Positions 8,450 through 15,536 of a DNA stretch of 40,667 nucleotides are shown here, piece by piece; within the stretch, counting starts at the first letter, position 1; every line of letters starts with the position of its first letter. Location: the NCBI GenBank assembly GCA_030651965.1, contig JAUSBQ010000267.1:1-40667 (forward strand), in the 5' to 3' direction. This stretch comes from Pseudolabrys sp. (GTDB taxonomy: Bacteria > Pseudomonadota > Alphaproteobacteria > Rhizobiales > Xanthobacteraceae). A model generated the notes under the pieces. It did no database searches and had not been told where the DNA came from. It saw only the letters and a list, made by a program, of their open reading frames with translations. The position numbers and the translations under genes are program-made.

Positions 8450-9094
8450 ATGGCCAACGCCGCCGAGCAAGAAAAGGGTGAAAACCCTATGATTATGCTA
8501 GGGATTCTCGAATCCGTCGAACGCGACGGCGGACAATCCCAACGGCATCTGGCGGCGGAACTCGGGGTCGCCCTCGGGCTGGTCAACGCCTACCTGAAAC
8601 GTTGCGTGAAGAAGGGTCTACTCAAGGTCAGCGAGGCGCCCGCCCGGCGTTATGCCTACTACCTGACCCCACACGGCTTCTCCGAGAAATCGCGGCTGAC
8701 CGTCCAATACCTCTCGCATTCCTTCGGCTTTTTCCGCCGGGCGAAATCCGACTGTTCGCTGCTGCTGCAAGCGGCCGAGCAGAAGGGCATCCGCCGCATC
8801 CTTCTCGCGGGCAAGTCCGATCTCGCCGAAATCACCGCGATCTGCGCGCTCGACCACGGCATCGAGATCGTGGCGGTGGTCGATCGTCAGGCGGGCGAAG
8901 CGCGGTTCATCGGCTTGCCGGTCTATCCGGACTATGGCGCGGTGCGCGAACAATTCGACGCCGTTATGATCACTGACATGGTCGACGCGCGCGAGAGCGC
9001 CGACCGGGCCATCGCCCGCTTCGGCGCCGACCGAGTGCTGATTCCGGAATTGCTGCGCATCCGCATCGTCAAATTGCAGGAGGCCGCGTCATGA
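8450..9094 (+). CDS. Winged helix-turn-helix regulator with Rossmann-like sensor domain
   Basis: 214 residues in two parts. Residues about 12-85 form a MarR-like winged helix: recognition region SQRHLAAELGVALGLVNAYLK (about 30-50) and a wing ending in RRYAYYLTPHGFSEK. Residues about 114-205 resemble a Rossmann or CoA-binding fold (RRILLAGKSDLAEI, VAVVDRQ, FDAVMITD, DRVLIPELLR), as in the N-terminal parts of sugar-nucleotide dehydratases. I infer a repressor or activator that senses a nucleotide, CoA or sugar-nucleotide ligand. Two palindromes directly upstream suggest autoregulation. The stop overlaps the next start (ATGA), coupling it to the NusG-like antiterminator. Ligand and direction of control are unknown. 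Confidence 0.82.
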   Translation: MANAAEQEKGENPMIMLGILESVERDGGQSQRHLAAELGVALGLVNAYLKRCVKKGLLKVSEAPARRYAYYLTPHGFSEKSRLTVQYLSHSFGFFRRAKSDCSLLLQAAEQKGIRRILLAGKSDLAEITAICALDHGIEIVAVVDRQAGEARFIGLPVYPDYGAVREQFDAVMITDMVDARESADRAIARFGADRVLIPELLRIRIVKLQEAAS

Positions 9095-9606
9095 CCTTGA
9101 TCGCAGGGCCTCGCTGGTACGTGGTACAAACGCAGCCGAACGCCGAGCGCAAGGCCGACGCGCATCTCGTTCGTCAGGGATTTCAGACTTATCTGCCGCG
9201 CTATCAGAAGCGGCGGCGTCACGCCCGCAAGGTCGACCTGGTGCCGGCCGCGCTTTTTCCTCGCTACATGTTCGTATCGATCGATGTCGCCACGCAGCGC
9301 TGGCTCGCCATTCGCTCGACTGTCGGCGTCACGCAGGTGGTCTGCAACGGCAATGAGCCGGCCGTTGTTCCCGTCGGCGTTGTCGAACAACTCAAAGCCA
9401 GCGAAGACGCCGCCGGGTTCATCCCGCTCGATACACGTCCGCACTTTAATCCGGGCGACAAGATCAAGGTTATGGACGGCGCCTTCACCGATTGTCTTGG
9501 CCTGATCGATACTGTTACCGACCGCGAGCGCGTTGCCATTCTACTCGACCTTCTCGGGCGCAAGGTTCGCGTCGTCCTTGATGCAGACTTCATCGCCGCG
9601 GCCTGA
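9091..9606 (+). CDS. NusG/RfaH-like transcription antitermination factor
   Basis: 171 residues with an NGN domain (about 8-105; opening RWYVVQTQPNAERKA, then LFPRYMFVSID) and a C-terminal KOW domain (about 118-165; FNPGDKIKVMDG). This is the architecture of specialised NusG paralogues (RfaH, LoaP, ActX), which load onto RNA polymerase at a leader signal and let it read through long polysaccharide operons. The gene is coupled to the regulator upstream (4-base overlap). It lies 116 bases ahead of the first sugar gene, and that gap carries a hairpin and an ops-like element. It is not the housekeeping NusG: it lacks nusG neighbours such as secE and rplK and sits in an accessory locus. Confidence 0.9.
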   Translation: MTLIAGPRWYVVQTQPNAERKADAHLVRQGFQTYLPRYQKRRRHARKVDLVPAALFPRYMFVSIDVATQRWLAIRSTVGVTQVVCNGNEPAVVPVGVVEQLKASEDAAGFIPLDTRPHFNPGDKIKVMDGAFTDCLGLIDTVTDRERVAILLDLLGRKVRVVLDADFIAAA

Positions 9607-9651
9607 CCGCGTCGACTACTTCCTGCCCTGCTAGCGATCCGAGCGGCCAGT

Positions 9652-9674
9652 CCGAGGTGACTGATGTCACCCGG
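9652..9674 (+). promoter_or_regulatory. Leader hairpin upstream of the sugar operon
   Basis: CCG-a-GGTGAC, loop TGAT, GTCACC-CGG: a nine-pair stem with one bulged A and a four-base loop. It ends three bases before the ops-like octamer. No T-tract follows, so it is not a terminator. The position suggests an RNA signal read with the NusG-like factor, comparable in arrangement to hairpin-dependent recruitment described for LoaP. Confidence 0.6.
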
Positions 9675-9677
9675 GCT

Positions 9678-9685
9678 GCGGTAGC
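9678..9685 (+). promoter_or_regulatory. ops-like antiterminator recruitment site
   Basis: GCGGTAGC matches the core of the RfaH ops element (GGCGGTAGC in enterobacteria) at eight of nine positions, missing only the first G. It lies in the leader between the NusG/RfaH-like gene and the first biosynthetic gene, as expected for a pause and recruitment site. Caution: the shorter string CGGTAGC also occurs by chance inside hmuR near 4785. Confidence 0.5.
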
Positions 9686-9722
9686 AATGCTGAAACGCCA
9701 ATTGAGACCCGAGTCTTTCCTG

Positions 9723-10724
9723 ATGAAACTCAAGCATATCCTGATAACCGGTGGGACCGGGTCGTTTGGCTCGGTGATGGCCGAGCGACTCCTGGCGGAG
9801 CCAGGCGTCGAGCGCATAACGATCTTCAGCCGCGATGAATTCAAGCAGCACGAGATGTGGACCCGGTTTCATACCCCGAAGCTGGCCTTCATCATCGGCG
9901 ACGTGCGCGATCGGGATGCCGTCGCCGACGCCATGCCGGGCGTTGATGCGATCTTCCACGCGGCGGCTCTCAAATCGGTGCCGACCGGCGAATTCTTCCC
10001 GATGGAAGACGTGCGCACCAACACGATCGGTACGCACAACGTCCTCGATGCCGCCGAAAAGGCCGGCGTCGGCCGCGTGATCGTCCTGTCGACCGACAAG
10101 GCCGTGCATCCGATCAACGTCATGGGCATGACCAAGGCGCTTGCCGAAAAGATGGTCGAGGCCAAAGGGCGCAATAGTGCAACGTCCACGGTGTTCGCGA
10201 CCACGCGTTACGGCAACGTGATGGGCTCGCGCGGCTCGGTGATCCCGCACTTCATCGGTCAGATCAAAGCCGGCAAGGATATCACCGTCACCAATCCCGA
10301 CATGACGCGCTTTCTCTTGTCGCTCGAAGGCGCAATCGATTTGGTTCTCTTTGCGCTCGAAAACGCCAAGCAAGGCGATCTGTTCATCCGCAAGGCGCCG
10401 GCCTGTACGGTCGATGTCCTCGCCAAAGCAGTTCTTGAAATATTTGACGCGAAGAACCCGATCCGCATCATCGGCACGCGCGGCGGCGAAAAGCTGCATG
10501 AGACATTGGCGACCGGCATCGAGTTGGCCTCGACCGAGGACATGGGCGACTACTTCCGGATTCCGAAGGTCGTGACCAGCTTGGACTACGATCCGTTTTT
10601 CGAAGGCGGTCTCGTCAAGACTCTGGCCGACGACTACACTTCGGAGAACACGACGCGGCTCGATAAAGCGCAGACTATGGCGCTTCTTCTGAAAGAGCCA
10701 TTTGTGCAAGAAGCGCTCAAGTAA
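9723..10724 (+). CDS. UDP-GlcNAc 4,6-dehydratase/5-epimerase, CapE-like
   Basis: Soluble short-chain dehydrogenase/reductase-type protein of 333 residues. The NAD-binding GGTGSFG lies at 10-16, STDK at 123-126, and the catalytic pattern is M134-x3-K138 instead of Tyr-x3-Lys, typical of the SMK-type inverting dehydratases (CapE/WbjB/FnlA, PseB). The C-terminal half (FIRKAPACTVDVLAKA, IGTRGGEK, EDMGDYFRIP) resembles CapE more than PseB. CapE turns UDP-GlcNAc into a 4-keto-6-deoxy-L-arabino-hexulose. I chose ATG at 9723 because it gives the family N-terminus; the frame stays open back to 9657 but that would overlap the leader signals. It is the first gene of the pathway with the next three. Confidence 0.88.
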   Translation: MKLKHILITGGTGSFGSVMAERLLAEPGVERITIFSRDEFKQHEMWTRFHTPKLAFIIGDVRDRDAVADAMPGVDAIFHAAALKSVPTGEFFPMEDVRTNTIGTHNVLDAAEKAGVGRVIVLSTDKAVHPINVMGMTKALAEKMVEAKGRNSATSTVFATTRYGNVMGSRGSVIPHFIGQIKAGKDITVTNPDMTRFLLSLEGAIDLVLFALENAKQGDLFIRKAPACTVDVLAKAVLEIFDAKNPIRIIGTRGGEKLHETLATGIELASTEDMGDYFRIPKVVTSLDYDPFFEGGLVKTLADDYTSENTTRLDKAQTMALLLKEPFVQEALK

Positions 10725-10745
10725 GAGACGGAGCAGATTTCCCGA

Positions 10746-11849
10746 ATGAAAAGCATCCCCCTTTTCAAAGTATTCATGCCGCCGGAGGTGGACGCGGCGG
10801 TGCTTGAGACGCTGCACAGCGGCTATCTGGCGGAAGGTCCGCGCGTGCGCGAGTTCGCCGAAACCGTCGGCAAATTTCTCGGGACGCAGTACACTATTCC
10901 GGTATCGAGCTGCACGATGGGTCTCACCATCAGCTATGACGCGGCCGGCATCCGCGCCGGCGATGAGGTGATTACGACGCCGCTGACATGCGTCGCGACC
11001 AATACGCCGCTGCTGCATCTCGGCGCCAAGATCGTGTGGGCGGACTGCGAAGCAAAGACCGGCATGGTCGATCCGAATTCGCTGGAAAAAATTATCACCA
11101 AGAAGACCAAGGCCATCGTCGTTCTGCACAAGGACGGCGATCTCGCCAGGATGGATCAGATCCTCGCGATCGCGAAGGCGCACAATCTCAAGGTCATCGA
11201 GGATGCCGCGCACACATTCGGCGCCAAATACAAGGGCAGGAATGTCGGTACGATGGGCGACTTCACCTGCTTCTCGCTGCAGGCGATCAAGCACATAACC
11301 ACCGGCGACGGCGGCATCATCACCTGCACCAACGAAGACGACTACCGGCGTGCCAACGCGCTGAAATGGTTTGGCCTCGACAAGGCGGCGATCCCCGCCG
11401 GTACCAGCCCATGGGATCACGATATTTCGTTGGTCGGCTACAAGGCGAATTTGAACGATCTTGCCGCGACGATCGGGCTGGTTCAGATGCGCCACGCCGA
11501 CGACATCCTGGCGCGCCACAACCGCAACGGCAATCTCTACAGTGAGTTGCTGGCAGGGGTTCCCGGGGTGGAACTGATCGCGCGGGACGCCGGCAATTTC
11601 GAAACCTATTGGACCTATGTCATCCTGGCCGAAAAGCGCGATGCCATCCGCGCCGCGCTGGCCGCCGAGGGGATCGCCTCGCAGGTCATTCACCCGCGCA
11701 ACGACACCTACAGCATCTTCAAGACATCACGCCGCGACTTGCCGGGCGTTGACTACTTCTCCGCCCGCGAACTGTCACTCCCCTGCGGCTGGTGGGTGGA
11801 CGAAGACGACATCCGCCGTATCGCCAACATCATAAAGCGCAGCGCATGA
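10746..11849 (+). CDS. DegT/DnrJ/EryC1-type sugar aminotransferase
   Basis: PLP-dependent aminotransferase of 367 residues that should aminate a 4-keto (or 3-keto) nucleotide sugar. The Schiff-base lysine is K182 in SLQAIKHITTGDGG, preceded by the cofactor-binding VIEDAAHTFGAKYKG. The usual VHLYG-type segment reads VVLHKDGDLARMD, a less common variant. It starts 21 bases after the CapE-like gene and ends in a 4-base overlap with the 2-epimerase. In L-FucNAc clusters a CapF reductase acts on the CapE product; here this aminotransferase occupies that place, implying a 4-amino sugar. Exact substrate is inferred. Confidence 0.88.
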   Translation: MKSIPLFKVFMPPEVDAAVLETLHSGYLAEGPRVREFAETVGKFLGTQYTIPVSSCTMGLTISYDAAGIRAGDEVITTPLTCVATNTPLLHLGAKIVWADCEAKTGMVDPNSLEKIITKKTKAIVVLHKDGDLARMDQILAIAKAHNLKVIEDAAHTFGAKYKGRNVGTMGDFTCFSLQAIKHITTGDGGIITCTNEDDYRRANALKWFGLDKAAIPAGTSPWDHDISLVGYKANLNDLAATIGLVQMRHADDILARHNRNGNLYSELLAGVPGVELIARDAGNFETYWTYVILAEKRDAIRAALAAEGIASQVIHPRNDTYSIFKTSRRDLPGVDYFSARELSLPCGWWVDEDDIRRIANIIKRSA

Positions 11850-12979
11850 AAGTTATGACCATCCTCGGCACGCGTCCGGAGATCATCCGGCTCGCGGCCA
11901 TCATCAAGAAACTTGACCAGTTCTGCACGCATGTCCTGGTGCACACCGGCCAAAACTATGATTATGAGTTGAACAAGGTGTTCTTTGAGGACCTGGAGCT
12001 GCGCCAGCCGGATATCCAGCTTGAAGTGCGGTCAGACACGCTGCACGGCCAGATCGCCAACATCATCCGCGAGACCGGGGCCGCGCTTGAGAAAGAGCGG
12101 CCGGATGCGTTGCTCGTTCTCGGCGACACGAACTCCGCGCTCTCGGTCATCAATGCGAAGCGCCTGAAGATTCCGGTTTTCCACATGGAAGCGGGCGACC
12201 GTTCATTCGACGAGAACGTGCCCGAAGAACTCAACCGGCGCATCGTCGACCACGTCGCCGACGTCAACCTCGCTTACACCGAGTACAGCCGGAAGAATCT
12301 CCTGCGCGAAGGCATCCATCCGAGCCGGGTATACGTTACGGGCTCGCCCATTCGCGAAGTCTACGCGAATATGATGGACAAGTTCGCGGCCTCGGCCATC
12401 ATGAAAACACTGGGCCTCGAGAGCGGCAAGTTCATCACGGCGTCGATTCACCGGGAAGAGAACGTCGATATCGAAGGCGGCCTCGAGAAGATGGTCGACT
12501 CCTACAATGCTCTGATTGAGAAGTACGGATTTCCCGTAATCGTTTCCACTCATCCGCGGACGATGAAGCGCCTGGAACAGCGCGGCCTCCTCGCCAAATC
12601 GAGCAAGAAGATCAATTGGCATAAGCCTTTCGGTCTGATTGACTACATCAATCTGCAGATGAATTCGTTCGTCGTCGTGTCGGACAGCGGCACGATCCAC
12701 GAGGATTCCAGCATTCTCGACTTTCCGGCGATTGCCATTCGCCGCTCTACCGAAAAGGCAGAATCGATCGACGCCGGCCACTGCGTCATGAGCGGCCTCG
12801 ACAAGGAAGACGTGCTGCGCAACGTCGCCATTGCCGTGGAAGACCGCGTCAATCAGAAACTGTCGCCGATGCCGCTGGAGTACACGCCGCTGAATGTCTC
12901 GTCCAAGGTCCTGCGTATCGTCGTCGGCACCGCCTCGATCGTCGACAAGCAGGTCTGGGGGGACAAGAAACATGTTTAA
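11846..12979 (+). CDS. Non-hydrolysing UDP-N-acetylhexosamine 2-epimerase (WecB/CapG-like)
   Basis: 377 residues, GT-B fold epimerase. Characteristic segments are MKVMTILGTRPEIIRLA at the start, HTGQNYDYELN, GDTNSALS, HMEAGDRSFDENVPEE, TASIHREENVD and VVSDSGTIHEDSSIL. The GDRSFDENVPEELNRRI text is closer to CapG/FnlC (UDP-L-PneNAc to UDP-L-FucNAc) than to housekeeping WecB (GlcNAc to ManNAc). Together with CapE and the cupin it implies an L-configured 2-acetamido sugar. ATG at 11846 forms an ATGA overlap with the aminotransferase stop, and the 3' end overlaps the cupin gene by eight bases. Confidence 0.87.
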   Translation: MKVMTILGTRPEIIRLAAIIKKLDQFCTHVLVHTGQNYDYELNKVFFEDLELRQPDIQLEVRSDTLHGQIANIIRETGAALEKERPDALLVLGDTNSALSVINAKRLKIPVFHMEAGDRSFDENVPEELNRRIVDHVADVNLAYTEYSRKNLLREGIHPSRVYVTGSPIREVYANMMDKFAASAIMKTLGLESGKFITASIHREENVDIEGGLEKMVDSYNALIEKYGFPVIVSTHPRTMKRLEQRGLLAKSSKKINWHKPFGLIDYINLQMNSFVVVSDSGTIHEDSSILDFPAIAIRRSTEKAESIDAGHCVMSGLDKEDVLRNVAIAVEDRVNQKLSPMPLEYTPLNVSSKVLRIVVGTASIVDKQVWGDKKHV

Positions 12980-13373
12980 GGCGCCGTACGACGTCCGCCA
13001 ACTGAAACTGCACCGAGACGCACGTGGCGATCTTTTCGAAATATTGCGGTTTCCGGACGATTCAATTCCGCCAGCCGGCTACATCTATGCCTACACGATC
13101 AATCCAGGTGCGCGTCGGGGCGACCACTATCATGAGCGCAAGCATGAATGGGTGACCTGCGCTGCCGGCGCCTTCTCGGTGCTGGTCGAAGACAAAGACG
13201 GCAACAAAGCTCGTTTCGAGCTTAGCGCCGAACATCCGTCAATCGTATACTTCGCGCCCTATTGCGTGCACGCTGTGCTGAACGAGGGCAAAGATGTCGG
13301 CGTAGCGATTTCCTACGGTTCGTCGCCGCATGATCCGGCGGACCCGGACACCATCATGAAGTTCATTGCTTGA
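12972..13373 (+). CDS. Stand-alone CapF-type cupin (sugar 3-epimerase-like)
   Basis: 133 residues, single cupin domain. The metal-binding motif GDHYHERKHEW and the ending SPHDPADPDT match the C-terminal cupin half of bifunctional CapF/FnlB, which epimerises C3 of the 4-keto intermediate. The N-terminal NADPH reductase half of CapF is absent here and nowhere else in the window. The protein is therefore likely a free-standing 3-epimerase working between the CapE-like enzyme and the aminotransferase. It ends in an 11-base overlap with the convergent acetyltransferase gene. WxcM/FdtA-like ketoisomerases are a more distant alternative. Confidence 0.8.
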   Translation: MFKAPYDVRQLKLHRDARGDLFEILRFPDDSIPPAGYIYAYTINPGARRGDHYHERKHEWVTCAAGAFSVLVEDKDGNKARFELSAEHPSIVYFAPYCVHAVLNEGKDVGVAISYGSSPHDPADPDTIMKFIA

Positions 13374-13812
13374 TGTCGCGCAGATCGATCTGCATACGGT
13401 GCACGTGCTGTTTCTTCTTGAAGCCGGCTTTTGTGTAGAAGCCAATGGTTTCGTCGCTGCAATCAAGGCGGACGACAAGGCAACCTTTCCGCTTGGCTTC
13501 TTCGATGGCGGCTTCCACGAGGCGCATTCCGATGCCTTGCTTCTCGAAGCCTTTTCTAACCGCCATGTCTTCGATGTATGCAAAGCGTGCGCCGTTCAAG
13601 ATGAATTTCTGTTCGACCAGCAGCGTTGTGGCGCCGACGATTTCGCCGCCGAGTTCAGCGACGAAAATCCGGTAGACCGGGTTGTCGCGAATCTTGTCGA
13701 AAATAATCACAGCGTCCTGCTCGTCGAGTCCCGCTTTGAACAGGTTTGAAATGCTTTCCAGAAAGCCATTCCGCAGATCGTTTTTTTCGAGCAGTCGTAT
13801 TTGCAGGGTCAT
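13363..13812 (-). CDS. GNAT acetyltransferase resembling GNA1 (GlcN-6-P N-acetyltransferase)
   Basis: 149 residues, one GNAT domain. The central FAYIEDMAVRKGFEKQGIGMRLV contains the acetyl-CoA-binding Q-x-x-G-x-G/A-type loop (KQGIGM). The following CLVVRLDCSDETIGFYTKAGFKKK parallels eukaryotic GNA1 (IEDIAV, LDCDEKN..FYEKCGF) as I remember it. Acceptor is probably an amino sugar. It is on the opposite strand to everything around it and overlaps the cupin gene end. Two sampled 60-base stretches have 34 and 30 G+C, visibly below the flanking rhamnose genes, so it may be a separate acquisition. It could finish the 4-amino sugar by N-acetylation; this is inference. Confidence 0.8.
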   Translation of the reverse strand: MTLQIRLLEKNDLRNGFLESISNLFKAGLDEQDAVIIFDKIRDNPVYRIFVAELGGEIVGATTLLVEQKFILNGARFAYIEDMAVRKGFEKQGIGMRLVEAAIEEAKRKGCLVVRLDCSDETIGFYTKAGFKKKQHVHRMQIDLRDIKQ

Positions 13813-13847
13813 GTTGCAATAATTCGTGTCTTGGGGTGAATGGGTAA

Positions 13848-13856
13848 ATTATACCA
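13848..13856 (-). promoter_or_regulatory. Extended -10 promoter for the GNAT gene
   Basis: On the minus strand the sequence reads TGG-TATAAT, a perfect -10 with the TGn extension, about 35 bases before the GNAT start codon. The -35 region is poor (TGCACG at 18-base spacing, 3 of 6), as allowed for extended -10 promoters. The 80-base gap 13813-13892 is AT-rich and otherwise holds only the rfbC upstream region, in which I see no strong plus-strand promoter. Confidence 0.55.
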
Positions 13857-13892
13857 CGAAATGCACCCGCGCGTGCAGAATTTGAACTTTCG

Positions 13893-14468
13893 ATGAAGAT
13901 CGAAGACGCCGGACTGCCGGGGCTGAAGCTCCTGACGCCGAAACGCATTGACGACGGGCGCGGGTTCTTTTCGGAAACCTACCGGCGCGACGCACTGGCC
14001 GAGCACGGCATCGATTTGTCTTTCGTGCAGGACAATCATTCGTTGTCGCTTGCCGCCGGCGTCGTGCGCGGGCTGCATTTTCAGTCGCCGCCGCACGCCC
14101 AGACCAAGCTGGTGCGGGTGGTGCGCGGCGGAATTCTCGATGTCGCCGTCGATATTCGACGCGGGTCGCCGACCTATGGCCGGCATGTGGCGATTGAACT
14201 CAGCGCCGGGAATTGGCAACAGCTCCTGGTCTCGGTTGGGTTTGCGCACGGCTTCTGCACTTTGAGCGAACAGACCGAGGTGATCTATAAAGTCACGGAC
14301 TACTACAGCGCGCAGGACGACCGCGGCCTGCTGTGGAACGATCCCGCCCTCGGCATTGCCTGGCCGGTGACGGCCGATAGAGCCGTGCTGTCGGAACGCG
14401 ACCGCAAGCATCCGGCGCTGGCCGATCTGGTCAGTCCGTTCGACTTTGACGGAGGGGCGGCGGCCTAG
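13893..14468 (+). CDS. rfbC: dTDP-4-dehydrorhamnose 3,5-epimerase
   Basis: 191 residues, double-stranded beta-helix (cupin-like) epimerase of the dTDP-L-rhamnose pathway. Family marks: DGRGFFSETYRRD, FVQDNHSLS, the catalytic histidine H62 in VRGLHFQ, GFAHGFCTL and the YKVTDYYSAQDDRG segment with the active-site tyrosines. Length is normal. It opens a compact rfbCBDA set in which each gene abuts or overlaps the next: rfbB starts directly after its TAG stop. No strong ribosome site is visible. Confidence 0.95.
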   Translation: MKIEDAGLPGLKLLTPKRIDDGRGFFSETYRRDALAEHGIDLSFVQDNHSLSLAAGVVRGLHFQSPPHAQTKLVRVVRGGILDVAVDIRRGSPTYGRHVAIELSAGNWQQLLVSVGFAHGFCTLSEQTEVIYKVTDYYSAQDDRGLLWNDPALGIAWPVTADRAVLSERDRKHPALADLVSPFDFDGGAAA

Positions 14469-15536
14469 ATGTCCCGGCCCGATCGCGTTGTCGTCGTCAC
14501 CGGTGGCGCCGGATTCATCGGTTCCGCCGTGGTGCGGATGCTGATCCAAGACAGCAACGCCACCGTGGTCAACGTCGACAAGCTCACTTATGCCGCCAAC
14601 CTGCGCAACGTCGAAAGCGTCGCGTCGAGCGAGCGCTATCACTTCGTCAAGGCCGATATCTGCGATGCCGACGCGATGACCGCGGTGTTCGAGCGGCACG
14701 ATCCGGACTGCGTCCTGCATCTTGCCGCCGAGAGCCACGTCGACCGCTCGATCGATGGACCGAGAGACTTCCTGCGCACCAATGTCGACGGCACTTTCGT
14801 CATGCTGGAGACCGCGCTCAATCACTGGCGTCAAATGCCGCCGGGCCGGAAAGAGGCCTTCCGCTTCGTCCATGTCTCGACCGACGAAGTGTTCGGCGCG
14901 CTCGGGCAGGACGGCTTGTTCACCGAAGAGTCGCCTTACCGGCCGAACTCGCCATATTCGGCGAGCAAGGCTGCGTCCGATCATTTCGTCCGTGCCTGGC
15001 ATCACACTTACGGTCTGCCGACGATCATCAGCAATTGCTCGAACAATTACGGCCCGCATCAGTTTCCCGAGAAGCTTATTCCCCTGGTCATCGCCAATGC
15101 CGTCGATGGCCTGCCGCTGCCGGTCTACGCCAAAGGCGAGAACGTCCGCGACTGGCTTTTCGTCGAGGATCACGCGCAGGCGCTTTGGTCGATCGCGCAG
15201 CAGGGCGTGCCCGGTGAGTGCTATTGCATCGGCGGCAACAGCGAGCGCCGCAATATCGACGTGGTGCGGCAGATTTGCGGGCTGCTCGATCAGCGACGTC
15301 CACGCGTTGACGGCAAGACGCATGACACGGGTATTACCTTCGTCAATGATCGTCCCGGCCACGATCTGCGCTACGCCATCGATGCGACCAAGATCGCGCG
15401 TGCGTTGAATTTCTCGCCGTCGGTCGGTTTCGATGCGGGTCTTGCCAATACAGTGCAGTGGTATCTTGACCACGAGGACTGGTGGCGTCCGCTGCTGAAG
15501 CGCGCACCCGCCCTGGCCGCGAGCGCGCGGCAATGA
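14469..15536 (+). CDS. rfbB: dTDP-glucose 4,6-dehydratase
   Basis: 355 residues, extended SDR. NAD-binding GGAGFIG at 12-18, the TDE catalytic triad at 138-140 (HVSTDEVFG), and Y163-x3-K167 (SPYSASK) are all present. NNYGPHQFPEKLIPL is diagnostic for RmlB-type enzymes. It converts dTDP-glucose to the 4-keto-6-deoxy intermediate used by RfbC and RfbD. Its stop overlaps the rfbD start by an ATGA junction. Function is certain at pathway level given its three partners. Confidence 0.96.
   Translation: MSRPDRVVVVTGGAGFIGSAVVRMLIQDSNATVVNVDKLTYAANLRNVESVASSERYHFVKADICDADAMTAVFERHDPDCVLHLAAESHVDRSIDGPRDFLRTNVDGTFVMLETALNHWRQMPPGRKEAFRFVHVSTDEVFGALGQDGLFTEESPYRPNSPYSASKAASDHFVRAWHHTYGLPTIISNCSNNYGPHQFPEKLIPLVIANAVDGLPLPVYAKGENVRDWLFVEDHAQALWSIAQQGVPGECYCIGGNSERRNIDVVRQICGLLDQRRPRVDGKTHDTGITFVNDRPGHDLRYAIDATKIARALNFSPSVGFDAGLANTVQWYLDHEDWWRPLLKRAPALAASARQ

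Noticed and set aside
9264-11693. An 809-codon minus-strand open frame
   Set aside because: It is the antisense shadow of the NusG-like, CapE-like and aminotransferase genes in GC-rich DNA. The product is arginine/histidine/aspartate-rich without any recognisable domain.
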